A stretch of DNA of 64,000 nucleotides, taken from the NCBI GenBank assembly GCA_035550215.1, contig DASZPM010000010.1, forward strand, positions 124,001 through 188,000. Direction: 5' to 3'. Each line of letters begins with the position of its first letter. The stretch's first letter is position 1. The notes below the pieces were generated by a model. It was not told the origin of the DNA. It ran no database searches and saw only the letters and a program-made list of their open reading frames with translations. Below, in pieces: positions 18,255-29,831 of the stretch. This DNA comes from JABDFW01 sp035550215. GTDB taxonomy: Bacteria > Bacteroidota > Bacteroidia > Chitinophagales > Chitinophagaceae. Made by a program: the position numbers and the translations under genes.

Positions 18255-19775
18255 ATGACAGTGCAGTGTAAAATAATACCCGGTGACAATCTTTTTAAAT
18301 TCCCCCTCTTTTTACTAATTGCTGTATTCTTCTTTTCATGCAGTGCTTCGCTGAACATGGAGGATTTTTCGCCTTATCATAAAATTGCGCCGGCAGGCCT
18401 GAAAGAAGATGCTGTATTATTAAAGAAGATACTGGATGCAGACCACCCAAGCCTGTATTGGTATACGCCAAAAGACAGTATTGACGAATATTTTAATGAA
18501 ACCATCAACGGTATTCATGATTCATTAACTGAAATGCAGTTTCGCAGTAAGCTTTCCTGGGCGGTGGCAAAAATCAGGTGCGGGCATACATCAGTGCGTT
18601 CATCCAAAGAATATGTGCAATATTTTAATACACACAGGATGGTGCAGTTTCCCCTGGATATAAAAGTATGGGGAGACAGCATGGTTGTTATTTATAATTA
18701 TATAAAAAGAGACACGGTATTTAAAAGGGGTACAGTTATAACTTCCGTTAACGGTATGCCTGCGGGGATGATGATAGACTCGATGTTTCAATTTATCAGC
18801 ACAGATGGCTACGCAGATAATTTTAAAGACCAGTTGCTGAGTATTTACTTTCCGCTTTTTTATAATCTTTCTTTTGGGCTGAGAGACAGTAATGTTATTA
18901 CCTATATTGATAAACAGGGCCTCGAAAAAACCGGCGTGTTATATAATTACCGCCCCGTGCGGGATACCTCAAAAAACCAGCAGTTAAACATTGCCATACC
19001 AAAACTTACACGCAGGCAAATACGGGCTGCAAAAAAGAGAAATGGCAATAACCTGAGCTTTGACAGCGCTAACACCGCGAGGCTGCAACTGGTAACATTT
19101 TCAGGTGGTGGCCTGCGTCGCCTTTTTAAGAAAAGCTTTGAACAAATACAGGACAAACATGTAACTAATCTTATTATTGATTTGCGGGCAAACAGCGGGG
19201 GCAATATAGGCGCCTGTGCCAACCTTACAAAGTATCTTATCCAACAACCGTTTACCATAGCAGACTCTGTTTCCTCGGTAACACATCGGTTAAAGTATGG
19301 GCGGTATATTCACCCTGCTTTAATTTATAAAATACTCATGTTTGTTTCTGCCAAAAAGAAAAAGGATGGCAGGTATCACTTTGGTTACCTGGAGCACCAT
19401 ACATTCTATCCCAAAAAATCACTTCATTTCAACGGCAATATTTACATAATACAGGGCGGTTTTACTTTTTCCGCGGCAAGCATGTTTGTTTCGCATCTTA
19501 AAGGGCAGCGTAATGTTACTGTGATAGGGGAAGAAACGGGTGGTGGTAATTATGGTAATTCCTCTGTGCACCTGCCTTCCGTTATTTTGCCCAATAGCCA
19601 TGTGCAGGTTGTATTGCCTGTTTACCGTATTGTGAACGATGCCAAACGCCAAAAAGACGGTAAGGGGATAACACCAGATATTTATGTGCCGCCTTCATCC
19701 GAAGCAATACGGCTTGGTATTGACCCAAAAATGCAGAAAGTAGAGGAATTAATAAAAGAAAGAAAAAAAATATAA
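18255..19775 (+). CDS. S41 family peptidase, lipoprotein
   Basis: A predicted lipoprotein of about 506 residues. The N-terminus has a hydrophobic stretch ending in the lipobox FFFSC, so it is probably anchored in the outer or inner membrane. The C-terminal half is an S41 (tail-specific protease) domain: LIIDLRANSGGN, then YIIQGGFTFSAASMF with the likely catalytic Ser, then GEETGGG and LPNSHVQVVLPVYRI. A classical PDZ domain is not obvious. The start is uncertain: the frame also opens at a TTG at 18246, which lies 11 nt after GGAGG, whereas the ATG is 20 nt away. Its substrate is unknown. Confidence 0.85.
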   Translation: MTVQCKIIPGDNLFKFPLFLLIAVFFFSCSASLNMEDFSPYHKIAPAGLKEDAVLLKKILDADHPSLYWYTPKDSIDEYFNETINGIHDSLTEMQFRSKLSWAVAKIRCGHTSVRSSKEYVQYFNTHRMVQFPLDIKVWGDSMVVIYNYIKRDTVFKRGTVITSVNGMPAGMMIDSMFQFISTDGYADNFKDQLLSIYFPLFYNLSFGLRDSNVITYIDKQGLEKTGVLYNYRPVRDTSKNQQLNIAIPKLTRRQIRAAKKRNGNNLSFDSANTARLQLVTFSGGGLRRLFKKSFEQIQDKHVTNLIIDLRANSGGNIGACANLTKYLIQQPFTIADSVSSVTHRLKYGRYIHPALIYKILMFVSAKKKKDGRYHFGYLEHHTFYPKKSLHFNGNIYIIQGGFTFSAASMFVSHLKGQRNVTVIGEETGGGNYGNSSVHLPSVILPNSHVQVVLPVYRIVNDAKRQKDGKGITPDIYVPPSSEAIRLGIDPKMQKVEELIKERKKI

Positions 19776-19793
19776 GTCTTGCCAGTACTTAAC

Positions 19794-19830
19794 AAAATGG
19801 GTGGCGTTTTTCAAGGACGCCACCCATTTT
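19794..19830. terminator. Bidirectional terminator
   Basis: Perfect 14-bp stem (arms 19794-19807 and 19817-19830; AAAATGGGTGGCGT and complement) with a 9-nt loop, between the convergent S41 peptidase and amidohydrolase genes. Confidence 0.9.
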
Positions 19831-19846
19831 TATTGCCGGGCTGTTT

Positions 19847-21136
19847 TTATTTTAGCCCGTATTTGTACATATACTTTTCGTATAATTCCTTATGTTTATT
19901 GTTAAGGTTTATCTGCCTGCCCTGTATAAAGGCGTATATCACATTGCTTGTAGTAATATCCAGTACGTCGCCATCGCTCACAATAATATTGGCATCCTTA
20001 CCTGTTTCAAGCGTCCCGGTTTTATTAGCAATACCCAATATTTTTGCGGTGCTTGCAGTAATAGCTTCCAGCGCCTGTTCTTTAGTTAAGCCAAATGCAC
20101 AGGCATTGCCTGCATTAAACATCAGGTTTCTGCCGCGGGTTTCGGCATGCTGGTCTGATATGGCATACTGCACGCCGGCCTGCTGCAGCAGGTAAGGGGT
20201 TTTATAAGGCTGGTTAACATCATCATCCTGCGTTACGGGCAAGCTGTGCATTTCATCCAGTATAACAGCAATATTATTTTCTTTCAGGTAGTCTGCTATC
20301 ATCCAGCTATCAGCACCGCCAACAATAACGGTGCGGAAATTAAATTCTTTAGCAAACGACGTAGCCACTTCCATTTCCTTTACCAACTCGCAATGCACAA
20401 AAAAGGTCTGTGTTTGGTTGAAGAGGCCTTTCACTGCTTCAAATTTAATATTGGTATGCTCATGCTTTGGCTCTTCAAAATACGCTTTTGCCTGCTGGAA
20501 AAATTGGCGCACTTTCTCAATACGGTCCAGCGCTGCTTTAACGGGGTCTTCCCCGCCGCCGCGGCCAAACCTGCGTGGTAACGTTGCAAGCCCCGGCATG
20601 CGGAAATGAATACCGCCGTCCATTTTATAGACAGCATCTTCCCAGTTCCATCCATCAAGCTGCATTACAGATGACGAGCCGCTGATGATACCACCCTGCG
20701 GTACTACGTTGGCAAGCAATATGCCATTGCTGCGTAGTGTATTGATGATTTTGGAGTCAGAATTATAAGCAATTACCGAGCGTACATCGGCATTATTCTC
20801 GCCGAGTTCCTCTTCATCTAATGTTGAGCGGACAGCGCCGATTTCATTTAACCCCAGGTCTGTTACGGGACTGATAAGACCGGGATAAATTTGTTTACCT
20901 GTACAGTCAATTACTTTAACTCCCGATGCGGGTAGGGAATACTTGCCAACCCCAGTGATTTTGCCTTTAGAAAAGGTAATAATGCCATCTTCAATTACCT
21001 CCCCTGTTGCGGTGTGTATGGTACCATGCACCAGCGCAATATCCTGCGATTGCGGCGGTGCAGGGTAAACATCGTCCTGCGCGTTTACTAGGCTTGCCAG
21101 GCAAAGGAAAAAAAGACCAAATAATATTTTTTTCAT
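19847..21136 (-). CDS. Secreted amidohydrolase family protein, metal site degraded
   Basis: A 429-residue protein with a signal peptide (MKKILFGLFFLCLASLVNA) and the composite fold of amidohydrolases: an N-terminal beta-sandwich (HGTIHTATGEVIEDGIITF) and a barrel ending in ALEAITASTAKILGIANKTG, with DANIIVSDGD closing the sandwich. Active members have HxH just after PGLID; here the sequence is IYPGLISPVTDLG, with no His. It may therefore be a pseudoenzyme or use a changed site. It lies 69 bp downstream of a two-domain relative and is probably co-transcribed. A shared periplasmic role, perhaps in peptide or cyclic amide turnover, is only a guess. Confidence 0.85.
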   Translation of the reverse strand: MKKILFGLFFLCLASLVNAQDDVYPAPPQSQDIALVHGTIHTATGEVIEDGIITFSKGKITGVGKYSLPASGVKVIDCTGKQIYPGLISPVTDLGLNEIGAVRSTLDEEELGENNADVRSVIAYNSDSKIINTLRSNGILLANVVPQGGIISGSSSVMQLDGWNWEDAVYKMDGGIHFRMPGLATLPRRFGRGGGEDPVKAALDRIEKVRQFFQQAKAYFEEPKHEHTNIKFEAVKGLFNQTQTFFVHCELVKEMEVATSFAKEFNFRTVIVGGADSWMIADYLKENNIAVILDEMHSLPVTQDDDVNQPYKTPYLLQQAGVQYAISDQHAETRGRNLMFNAGNACAFGLTKEQALEAITASTAKILGIANKTGTLETGKDANIIVSDGDVLDITTSNVIYAFIQGRQINLNNKHKELYEKYMYKYGLK

Positions 21137-21205
21137 GATTTGAGTATTTTATCGCTTTTGAACTAACTTCTGAAAACAATTTAATTTGTGTTTTCTGAAG
21201 ATTTA

Positions 21206-24200
21206 CTATAGCCCTATGCCTGCATCTTTAAGTAACAGGTTTCTTTGAATATGTGTATCAACTTCACATTCGTTTATTTCGTCAATTGTTGCTTCAGCGG
21301 CTACTGTTCTGCCTCCGCCTTTCTTTTCTGCAATCATTTTCTGTATAAGCCTGTTTCTTTCTTTTTCAATTTGCTGGCGCATAGCAGCATCCCTGTCAAT
21401 GTCATAATATACAATCCCGTCAACAATTGTTTTGTCTGCCTTCGCGTACACACTCAACGGGCTGTCAGTCCATAACACTACATCTGCATCTTTTCCTACT
21501 TTAATACTCCCTACCCTGTCTGCCACATGCAGCATTATGGCGGGGTTAAGCGTACACATTTTAAGCGCTTCTTCGGGCGGCACATTACCATACTTTACAC
21601 TCTTGGCGGCTTCCTGGTTAAGGTGACGTGCCTGTTCTGCATCATCGCTGTTCACTGCTACTGTTAATCCTACTTTTTGCATAATAGCTGCATTATAAGG
21701 TATGGCATCCTGCACTTCGCTCTTGTATGCCCACCAGTCGCTGAAAGTAGAAGCATATATGCCACGGGCTTTCATTTTATCGGCCACCTTATATCCTTCC
21801 AAAATATGTGTGAACGTATTTACCTGGAAACCAAACCTGTCGCCAACATGCATCAGCATATTTATCTCGCTTTGCACATACGAATGGCAGGTAATAAATA
21901 ACTTATGATTTAGGATTTGAGAAAGCGCATCCAATTCAAGGTCACGGCGTTTATCTGTTCCCATTTTTTGATAATCCTGCGCGCGGGTAAAGGCATCTAC
22001 CAGTACCTGTTCAACACCCATACGTGTATCCGGGAAGCGGTTGTTGGATTGGTTGTATGACCGTTTTACGTTTTCGCCCAAAGCGAATTTTATAAAAGGG
22101 TCCCAGTTGGCAAACTTCATTTGCTCAGCATTACTGCCCCAGCGCATTTTGATAAGCTGTGTTTGGCCGCCTATAGTATTACAACTGCCGTGCAGGATAT
22201 GAGAACTTGTTACACCGCCTGCAAGCTGGCGGTAAATGTTAATGTCTTCAGGATTTATAACATCGGCAATTCTTACCTCCGCCGTTACTGATTGAGAACA
22301 TTCATTAACGCTGCCTGACACTGCAATATGTGAGTGCTCGTCAATAATGCCCGCAGTTAGCTGTTTGCCTGTACCATCAATTACGGTTGCGCCGGCATCG
22401 GAGAGATTTTTGCCTATAGCTGCTATCTTTCCATTTTTTAACAGTACATCGGTATTCTCCAGTTTACCTTCTTTTTCATTTGTCCATACTGTTGTATTTT
22501 TTATCAATATATCCTGCTGTTTTGGTTGTTCCGTCCAGCCATAGCCGTCAAACGGGTACATAACCTTGTCATGCACGCGGCCACCGCCCATTCGGCCACC
22601 CCTGTGGTGCATGGCGGTATCAGGCTCCTCAACGTAAGCCGAAGTATAAATCATATTCCAGCTTACCAGGCTGCCGTTACTGCCATAGCCGGTCCCGGTC
22701 CAAATACTATTGTTGCCAATAATACCGCTCAGGCTGTTAACCCGCATACTGTCGCTTTTGGCTGTCCAGGTTAATTTTGCCAGGTTGCCGGACACGGCGA
22801 GATTAATTTTGGTTTTAACTGTGTCGCCCGTTGGCTGCAGGGTTGCAGAGAGTTTTTCAGGTGTACCTTTTACTGCAACGGTGTACTCTTTATTTTCACC
22901 ATTTTCCTTAACGGTCAATTTATAGTTGCCACGATAATCATCCCACCCGTTTTCATGCAGGGTGTATTTTTCGCCGTTAACCCAGTTTTGATAAATAACC
23001 GTTTTCTCATTAAAAATGGGGCCGCTGGTAATTACAAAGTTTGCCAGTTTCCCGGCATCAATACTGCCTATCTTATCGTACATGCCTATAAGCGTAGCCG
23101 GTGTTTTGGTAAGCGCTTCCAGCGCTTTTGTTTCAGTTAAACCATTTTGAATGGCTTTGCGCAGGTTACCCATAAACTCGCCCGCACTCTTCAGGTCTGC
23201 AGTTGTAAGCGCAAAGGTAATACCTGCTTTTTCCAGCGCACCCGGCTCTGTTGGCGCCATTTCCCAGTGTTTCATGGTACTTAAGGCTACAAGCCTTGCA
23301 TCATTAGGGTCTTCCACGTCCATGGCCTGGGGAAAAGCGATGGGTATTATATAGGCATCGTTGGTAGCTTTTATATCGTCAATGCGCTGGTATTCGTTGC
23401 CGCCGCCTTTTATTATATAATGTGTCCCGAATTCGGCGGCAATTTTATGTGCGCGTAAATCATTCCATTTATCACCTGCGTCAAATATTTGTGGCAGGCC
23501 CTGTTCGTCATTCCATGCCTGCAGGCTAAGGTTTATGCCTTCGGTCTGCTTTATTTTAGCTGCATTTTTGGCGTACCATTGTCCATCAAGGTATGTTTGG
23601 CGCAACAGGGCGATACTGCCCATCAGTGAATTTGGATAATCTTGCGTTGAAGTACCTTTATTAAAGGAATAAAAGGCTGCAGCCTGCTCCTTAATCATAT
23701 CAAAATTTTCCCTGTCGTCTCCCAGCATTACCAATGTGCCGGTGCCACGCGCAATGCCATCTTGTTTATGCGTTAATACAATACCAAAACCGGCATCCCT
23801 TAGTTCCTTTGCATCCTTTTCGTCTGTACTGAAGATTTTCGACGCATCTGTTTCAGGCTTTATTGCCTGGTTCCAGCCGTATGCGCCTTTGGTATCGCTG
23901 ATGTTTTGAAACTGGCGCCCGCCAAAGCCCCTTCCGCCGCGCTGACCCTGTTGATCAGCGTTCATTCCATAGTCGCTGTAAAGGTCAATAAACGATGGAT
24001 AAATGTATTTGCCTTTGCAGTCAACCACCACTGCATCTTTCGGCACTTCAATGCCGGTGCCTGCGCTTACAATTTTGCCCTGCTTAATAATAAGCGTTGC
24101 ATTTTGTACCGTGGTTTGCGGGTCTTTTACAATAGTGGCGTTGGTAAAAGCATAATATCCATCGCGAATGTCCACCACTCCATTCACGGGAAAAGTTTCC

Positions 24201-24262
24201 TGCGCTTTTGCATACAACAACAAGGTGCAGCAGCATAGCAGCAGCATGGCCATTTTTCTCAT
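21206..24262 (-). CDS. Secreted double-domain amidohydrolase family protein
   Basis: A 1018-residue exported protein (signal peptide MRKMAMLLLCCCTLLLYAKA) with two amidohydrolase modules in tandem. The first (about 25-430) begins IRDGYYAFTNATI and lacks the HxH motif (FIDLYSDYG). The linker has a lipocalin-like beta region (about 440-560). The second (about 590-1000) keeps the metal ligands: GIIDEHSHIAVSG with HxH, then ITCHSYVQSE, FTHILEGY and the Asp in VNSDDAEQARH. Only the second module is likely to be catalytic. It shares an operon with the smaller relative downstream. Such pairs are common in Bacteroidota, but the substrate is unknown. Confidence 0.9.
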   Translation of the reverse strand: MRKMAMLLLCCCTLLLYAKAQETFPVNGVVDIRDGYYAFTNATIVKDPQTTVQNATLIIKQGKIVSAGTGIEVPKDAVVVDCKGKYIYPSFIDLYSDYGMNADQQGQRGGRGFGGRQFQNISDTKGAYGWNQAIKPETDASKIFSTDEKDAKELRDAGFGIVLTHKQDGIARGTGTLVMLGDDRENFDMIKEQAAAFYSFNKGTSTQDYPNSLMGSIALLRQTYLDGQWYAKNAAKIKQTEGINLSLQAWNDEQGLPQIFDAGDKWNDLRAHKIAAEFGTHYIIKGGGNEYQRIDDIKATNDAYIIPIAFPQAMDVEDPNDARLVALSTMKHWEMAPTEPGALEKAGITFALTTADLKSAGEFMGNLRKAIQNGLTETKALEALTKTPATLIGMYDKIGSIDAGKLANFVITSGPIFNEKTVIYQNWVNGEKYTLHENGWDDYRGNYKLTVKENGENKEYTVAVKGTPEKLSATLQPTGDTVKTKINLAVSGNLAKLTWTAKSDSMRVNSLSGIIGNNSIWTGTGYGSNGSLVSWNMIYTSAYVEEPDTAMHHRGGRMGGGRVHDKVMYPFDGYGWTEQPKQQDILIKNTTVWTNEKEGKLENTDVLLKNGKIAAIGKNLSDAGATVIDGTGKQLTAGIIDEHSHIAVSGSVNECSQSVTAEVRIADVINPEDINIYRQLAGGVTSSHILHGSCNTIGGQTQLIKMRWGSNAEQMKFANWDPFIKFALGENVKRSYNQSNNRFPDTRMGVEQVLVDAFTRAQDYQKMGTDKRRDLELDALSQILNHKLFITCHSYVQSEINMLMHVGDRFGFQVNTFTHILEGYKVADKMKARGIYASTFSDWWAYKSEVQDAIPYNAAIMQKVGLTVAVNSDDAEQARHLNQEAAKSVKYGNVPPEEALKMCTLNPAIMLHVADRVGSIKVGKDADVVLWTDSPLSVYAKADKTIVDGIVYYDIDRDAAMRQQIEKERNRLIQKMIAEKKGGGRTVAAEATIDEINECEVDTHIQRNLLLKDAGIGL

Positions 24263-24802
24263 AAGTGATAATTATATTAAAAAATAATTAAAGCCTAAAT
24301 CTAATAGTTTTTTGTATTGCCCTTTAATTTATTATACTGGTTGCAATTTTAAATAGGTTAACCCGTTGTAATAGCCGGTGTGAGGGCTTTTGAGGCTTAT
24401 TTGCGTGTAAAAAAGTGGGTACACCATGTTGTTAAGGCTGGTAAAGAGTTTAAAGAACGAAATACAACTGCGGCTGGCGTGGAATACATAAAAAGCTTAT
24501 TGCAACCGCCGTTTTGCAAAAAAATCTTTCTGCACAAGATATGTGAATTAAATATTGGCTGGGGGTGAAAACTTTTTTAAATTGTGGAAAAGAAAGAGGG
24601 TGATGTTAATAGTGAGTAAAAGCGTTGTGGATAAACTTGTTAATTGTGGTTTAATAAATATAAATATAAAAAAGCATTTATTACCCCCCTATCCGCCTTT
24701 ATATTCGTTCCCCCCTTGCAAAAGGACTCAACAAATAATGCTGAAACTGACATTGCTGCCACGCCCTGTTGACAAAAAACTATTTTAACGATTAAGAAAT
24801 TA
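24263..24802. other. Intergenic region between the amidohydrolase and dnaB genes
   Basis: This AT-rich stretch of 540 bp separates divergent genes. Two small plus-strand frames (24380-24568, 24555-24788) have no recognisable domain and atypical composition, so I do not call them. Both promoters should lie here; TAGATTTA on the minus strand near 24300 is a weak candidate for the amidohydrolase operon. Confidence 0.5.
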
Positions 24803-26383
<1,581 letters not shown>

Positions 26384-26389
26384 TAAGCC

Positions 26390-26408
26390 AGCCGGCTAAA
26401 CGCCGGCT
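26390..26408 (+). terminator. dnaB terminator
   Basis: AGCCGGC / GCCGGCT perfect 7-bp stem with a 5-nt loop, followed by a T-rich tract, just after the dnaB stop and before the convergent nadE gene. Confidence 0.8.
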
Positions 26409-26445
26409 TTTAGTTCTTTTTATCCAGGAAAGATAACCGCGTTGT

Positions 26446-28128
26446 TTAGCTTAAATACTTCCCAACTATCGGTACGCGCCTGCCAACCCCAAACGCTTTT
26501 GGCGATACCCTTATGATGGGACAAAACTGGTTGCGCTTGTATTCGTTGGTATTCACCAGTTTTAATATACGGTCAACAAGCGCGCTGTCATACCCCAGTG
26601 CTTTTATCTCCGCAGGCCCCAGCCTCCTTTCAATGTAGTGGTATAGAATCCTGTCAAGAATATTATAATCAGGCAGGCTGTCAATGTCCTTTTGCCCGGG
26701 GCGCAATTCGGCGCTGGGGGCTTTGTCAATAATATTCAGCGGAATTATTTCGCCGTTGCGGTTAATGTATTTGGCCAGTGCATAGACCTGTAATTTATAG
26801 CAATCGCCAAGTACGCCGAGGCCGCCGGCCATATCGCCATACAGGGTGCCGTACCCGGTAGCCAGTTCACTTTTGTTAGAGGTATTAAGCAATATATATC
26901 CAAACTTATTTGCAATGGCCATTAGAATATTCCCCCTTGTGCGGCTTTGCATATTTTCTTCCGCGAGGGAAAAAGGCAGGCTGTTAAAAACCGGTTCCAC
27001 TGTATGCAGCAGCGCCTCGTAAACTTCATCAATCCGGATTATGTCATACGGGTTGCCAAGATTTTTGCTTAGCTGCACTGCGTCATCTACCGAATGGTTG
27101 GTAGAGTACGGGGAAGGCATCAAGATAGCCCTAACATTTTCTTTACCCAAAGCATCACAGGCTATAGCTAAGGTAACAGCGGAATCAATGCCGCCCGAAG
27201 AGCCAAGAATGGCTTTGCTGAAGCCCATTTTGGTAAAATAATCTCTTATGCCCAAAATAAGCGCATCGTACACCTGGTGTATGTTAAGATGTTCATCCAG
27301 GTAAGCGGGATTATACAATTGCGCAGTAGCCTGTGCAGCCGGCTCAATAACAGGCGCGTCAATGGTGCCGTCATCATTTACTACTGCACCTTCAATGGCT
27401 TCCTTAAACATCGGCAGTTGTTTACACAAATTGCCAAACTTATCAAATATAAGTGACGCACCATCGAATACCACCTCCGTTTGGCTGCCTATGGCATTAC
27501 AATAAAACATGGGCAGTTTATATTTAAGCACGTTAGCTTTTACAACGGCTTTACGGTCTTCATCATGCATATAATCGAAAGGAGAGGCGCTTAGGTTCAC
27601 CATTATATCAGGCTGCTGTTTTACCAGTTCATCCATCGGGCATAACCTGTATAACGGGTTGTCATTAATATTCCATAAATCTTCGCAAATGGTTACCGCA
27701 ATTTTTTTCCCTTTAAATTCAACTACATTCCAGTCAAATGCGGGTTCAAAATAGCGGTATTCATCAAACACATCGTAGGTGGGCAATAATGTTTTGTGTA
27801 TTTCGGCTTTTATTTCTTTTTCATATAAAAAGAAGGCGGCATTAAAAAGGTCTTTTCCCTGCACCTGGGGGTTACGTGCCGGGGAGCCCACCAGCACGCC
27901 AATTGTGTCAGCGTGCTGTTTTATAATCTCTACACTTGCGTAGCATTTATTAATGAAATCGTTAAACTCAACAAAGTCCCTGCCGGGGTAACCGCTTACA
28001 CACATTTCGCTGAAAACTACCAAATCCGCCCCTTGTGCTTTGGTCTCGTTTATCCCCTCTATTATCTTTTGTGTATTACTTTCAAAATTGCCTATATGAT
28101 AATTCTGCTGCGCTAAAACTATTTTCAT
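26446..28128 (-). CDS. nadE: Glutamine-dependent NAD+ synthetase
   Basis: A 560-residue two-domain enzyme that makes NAD+ from deamido-NAD+, ATP and glutamine. The N-terminal nitrilase-like glutaminase domain shows the Glu-Lys-Cys triad: VVFSEM, HKTLLPTYDVFDE and VTICEDLWN. The C-terminal synthetase domain has the PP-loop LGSSGGIDSAV and the later motifs TSNKSELATGYGTLYGD and ELRPGQKD. The open frame extends 15 codons upstream to 28173, but MKIVLAQQNYHIGN at 28128 is the classical start of the glutaminase domain. It follows glpK by 69 bp on the same strand. Confidence 0.95.
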   Translation of the reverse strand: MKIVLAQQNYHIGNFESNTQKIIEGINETKAQGADLVVFSEMCVSGYPGRDFVEFNDFINKCYASVEIIKQHADTIGVLVGSPARNPQVQGKDLFNAAFFLYEKEIKAEIHKTLLPTYDVFDEYRYFEPAFDWNVVEFKGKKIAVTICEDLWNINDNPLYRLCPMDELVKQQPDIMVNLSASPFDYMHDEDRKAVVKANVLKYKLPMFYCNAIGSQTEVVFDGASLIFDKFGNLCKQLPMFKEAIEGAVVNDDGTIDAPVIEPAAQATAQLYNPAYLDEHLNIHQVYDALILGIRDYFTKMGFSKAILGSSGGIDSAVTLAIACDALGKENVRAILMPSPYSTNHSVDDAVQLSKNLGNPYDIIRIDEVYEALLHTVEPVFNSLPFSLAEENMQSRTRGNILMAIANKFGYILLNTSNKSELATGYGTLYGDMAGGLGVLGDCYKLQVYALAKYINRNGEIIPLNIIDKAPSAELRPGQKDIDSLPDYNILDRILYHYIERRLGPAEIKALGYDSALVDRILKLVNTNEYKRNQFCPIIRVSPKAFGVGRRVPIVGKYLS

Positions 28129-28197
28129 GCTGCAAATTTCACAAATTAAAATGAAACTAAAGCATGATGGCACAGCGGTGCAAAACGTGCAGGTAAC

Positions 28198-29691
28198 CTA
28201 AATTTCCCCCCACACCTGTGTTGCCTTTATTGCCTTTGCCCAGTTTGCTGCCAGGGAGGCTCTTTGGGCATCATCTACCGCCGGGTTGAAAATAGTATCA
28301 ACCTGCCATTGCTGCTGTATCTCTTCCATATTACTCCAAAAACCTACGGCAAGGCCCGCGAGGTAAGCGGCGCCCAATGCAGTAGTTTCAGTTACTTTTG
28401 GACGGATGACGGAGGTATTTAAAATATCACTCTGAAATTGCATCAGCAGGTTATTGGCTGTAGCGCCGCCGTCAACACGCAGTTCTTTTACAGCTACCCC
28501 TGCGTCAGCCTGCATTGCGCTAACAACATCCATGGTTTGATAGGCAATACTTTCAAGCGCTGCCCTTGCCAGGTGCGCAGAAGTTGTGCCGCGTGTAAGG
28601 CCAACCATGGTGCCACGGGCATGCTGGTTCCAGTAAGGCGCGCCAAGCCCGGCGAAAGCCGGTACAAAGTAAACGCCACCATTATCTTCTACCTGTTTTG
28701 CCAGGTTTTCCACCTCTGGCGAAGAGCGTATAAGGTGAAGGCCGTCCCTTAGCCACTGCACAACTGCGCCGGCAATAAATACACTCCCTTCCAGCGCGTA
28801 TTTAGTTTTGCCGTTAACCTGCCAGGCTATGGTGGTAAGTAAGTTATTGGAAGATATTACCGGCTGTTCCCCGGTGTTCATCAGCATAAAACAACCTGTG
28901 CCATAGGTATTTTTAACCATGCCCGGTTCAGTACACATTTGCCCGAATAACGCCGCCTGCTGGTCGCCGGCAATACCGGCAATGGGTATATTATGTGCTG
29001 TCAGAATATTATGTGTTTCACCATACACTTCACTGCTGCTGCGTACCTCAGGCAACACATTTTTTGGTATGTTCATTAGCTGCAGCAAATCATCATCCCA
29101 CTCCAGTGAGTGAATATTATACAGCATGGTACGGCTTGCATTGCTTACGTCTGTGGCATGCACATGGCCATTGGTTAGCTTCCACAAAAGCCAGGTGTCT
29201 ATCGTGCCAAAACAAAGCTCGCCCCTGGCTGCTTTGTCTCTTGCCCCTTTAACATTATCCAATATCCACTTCAGCTTGGTAGCTGAAAAATAAGCGTCTA
29301 TCACCAAACCTGTTTTGCGCTGCACGGGTTGCAGGTAACCCTGCATTTTCAATTGGTCGCAATAGTGGGCTGTACGCCTGTCCTGCCAAACAATGGCGTT
29401 ATACACCGGCATGCCGGTACGCCTGTCCCATACCACGGTTGTTTCTCTTTGGTTGGTTATGCCTATAGCAGCAATATCACGCACGGTAAGACCATATTGT
29501 GTAACCGCTTCGGCTGCAACGCCAAGCTGTGTACTCCAAATTTCATTGGCATCATGTTCCACCCATCCTGGTTGTGGAAATATTTGTGTAAACTCTTTTT
29601 GGGCTACTGCTTTTATGCTTCCGTTATGGTCAAACACAATAGCCCTGCTGCTGGTAGTGCCCTGGTCAAAGGCAAGAATATATCGGCTCAT
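28198..29691 (-). CDS. glpK: Glycerol kinase
   Basis: A 497-residue FGGY-family kinase that phosphorylates glycerol to glycerol-3-phosphate. It begins with the phosphate-binding motif YILAFDQGTTSSRAIVFD and has the FGGY signatures around WDRRTGMPVYNAIVWQDRRT, GTIDTWLLWKLTNG, GIAGDQQAALFGQ and LRVDGGATANNLLMQFQSDI. The length matches bacterial GlpK. The frame opens with TTG at 29697, but the ATG two codons later is the natural start. No glycerol facilitator or dehydrogenase gene is adjacent; nadE follows. Confidence 0.95.
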   Translation of the reverse strand: MSRYILAFDQGTTSSRAIVFDHNGSIKAVAQKEFTQIFPQPGWVEHDANEIWSTQLGVAAEAVTQYGLTVRDIAAIGITNQRETTVVWDRRTGMPVYNAIVWQDRRTAHYCDQLKMQGYLQPVQRKTGLVIDAYFSATKLKWILDNVKGARDKAARGELCFGTIDTWLLWKLTNGHVHATDVSNASRTMLYNIHSLEWDDDLLQLMNIPKNVLPEVRSSSEVYGETHNILTAHNIPIAGIAGDQQAALFGQMCTEPGMVKNTYGTGCFMLMNTGEQPVISSNNLLTTIAWQVNGKTKYALEGSVFIAGAVVQWLRDGLHLIRSSPEVENLAKQVEDNGGVYFVPAFAGLGAPYWNQHARGTMVGLTRGTTSAHLARAALESIAYQTMDVVSAMQADAGVAVKELRVDGGATANNLLMQFQSDILNTSVIRPKVTETTALGAAYLAGLAVGFWSNMEEIQQQWQVDTIFNPAVDDAQRASLAANWAKAIKATQVWGEI

Positions 29692-29831
29692 CGGCAAGTA
29701 ATTGATGCGCCAATATACGGCTTTAAGATTTAACTAAGCAGTAAACAGCAACCTTTTGTTTGCCCGGCCCTTTGCATTACGGCATTATGAACACAACCAA
29801 AGCTTATTATGCAACTGCCCGTAAATTTCAT

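Noticed and set aside
24380..24788. Two overlapping small plus-strand frames before dnaB
   Set aside because: No start context, no recognisable domain, and basic or low-complexity composition; more likely promoter region.
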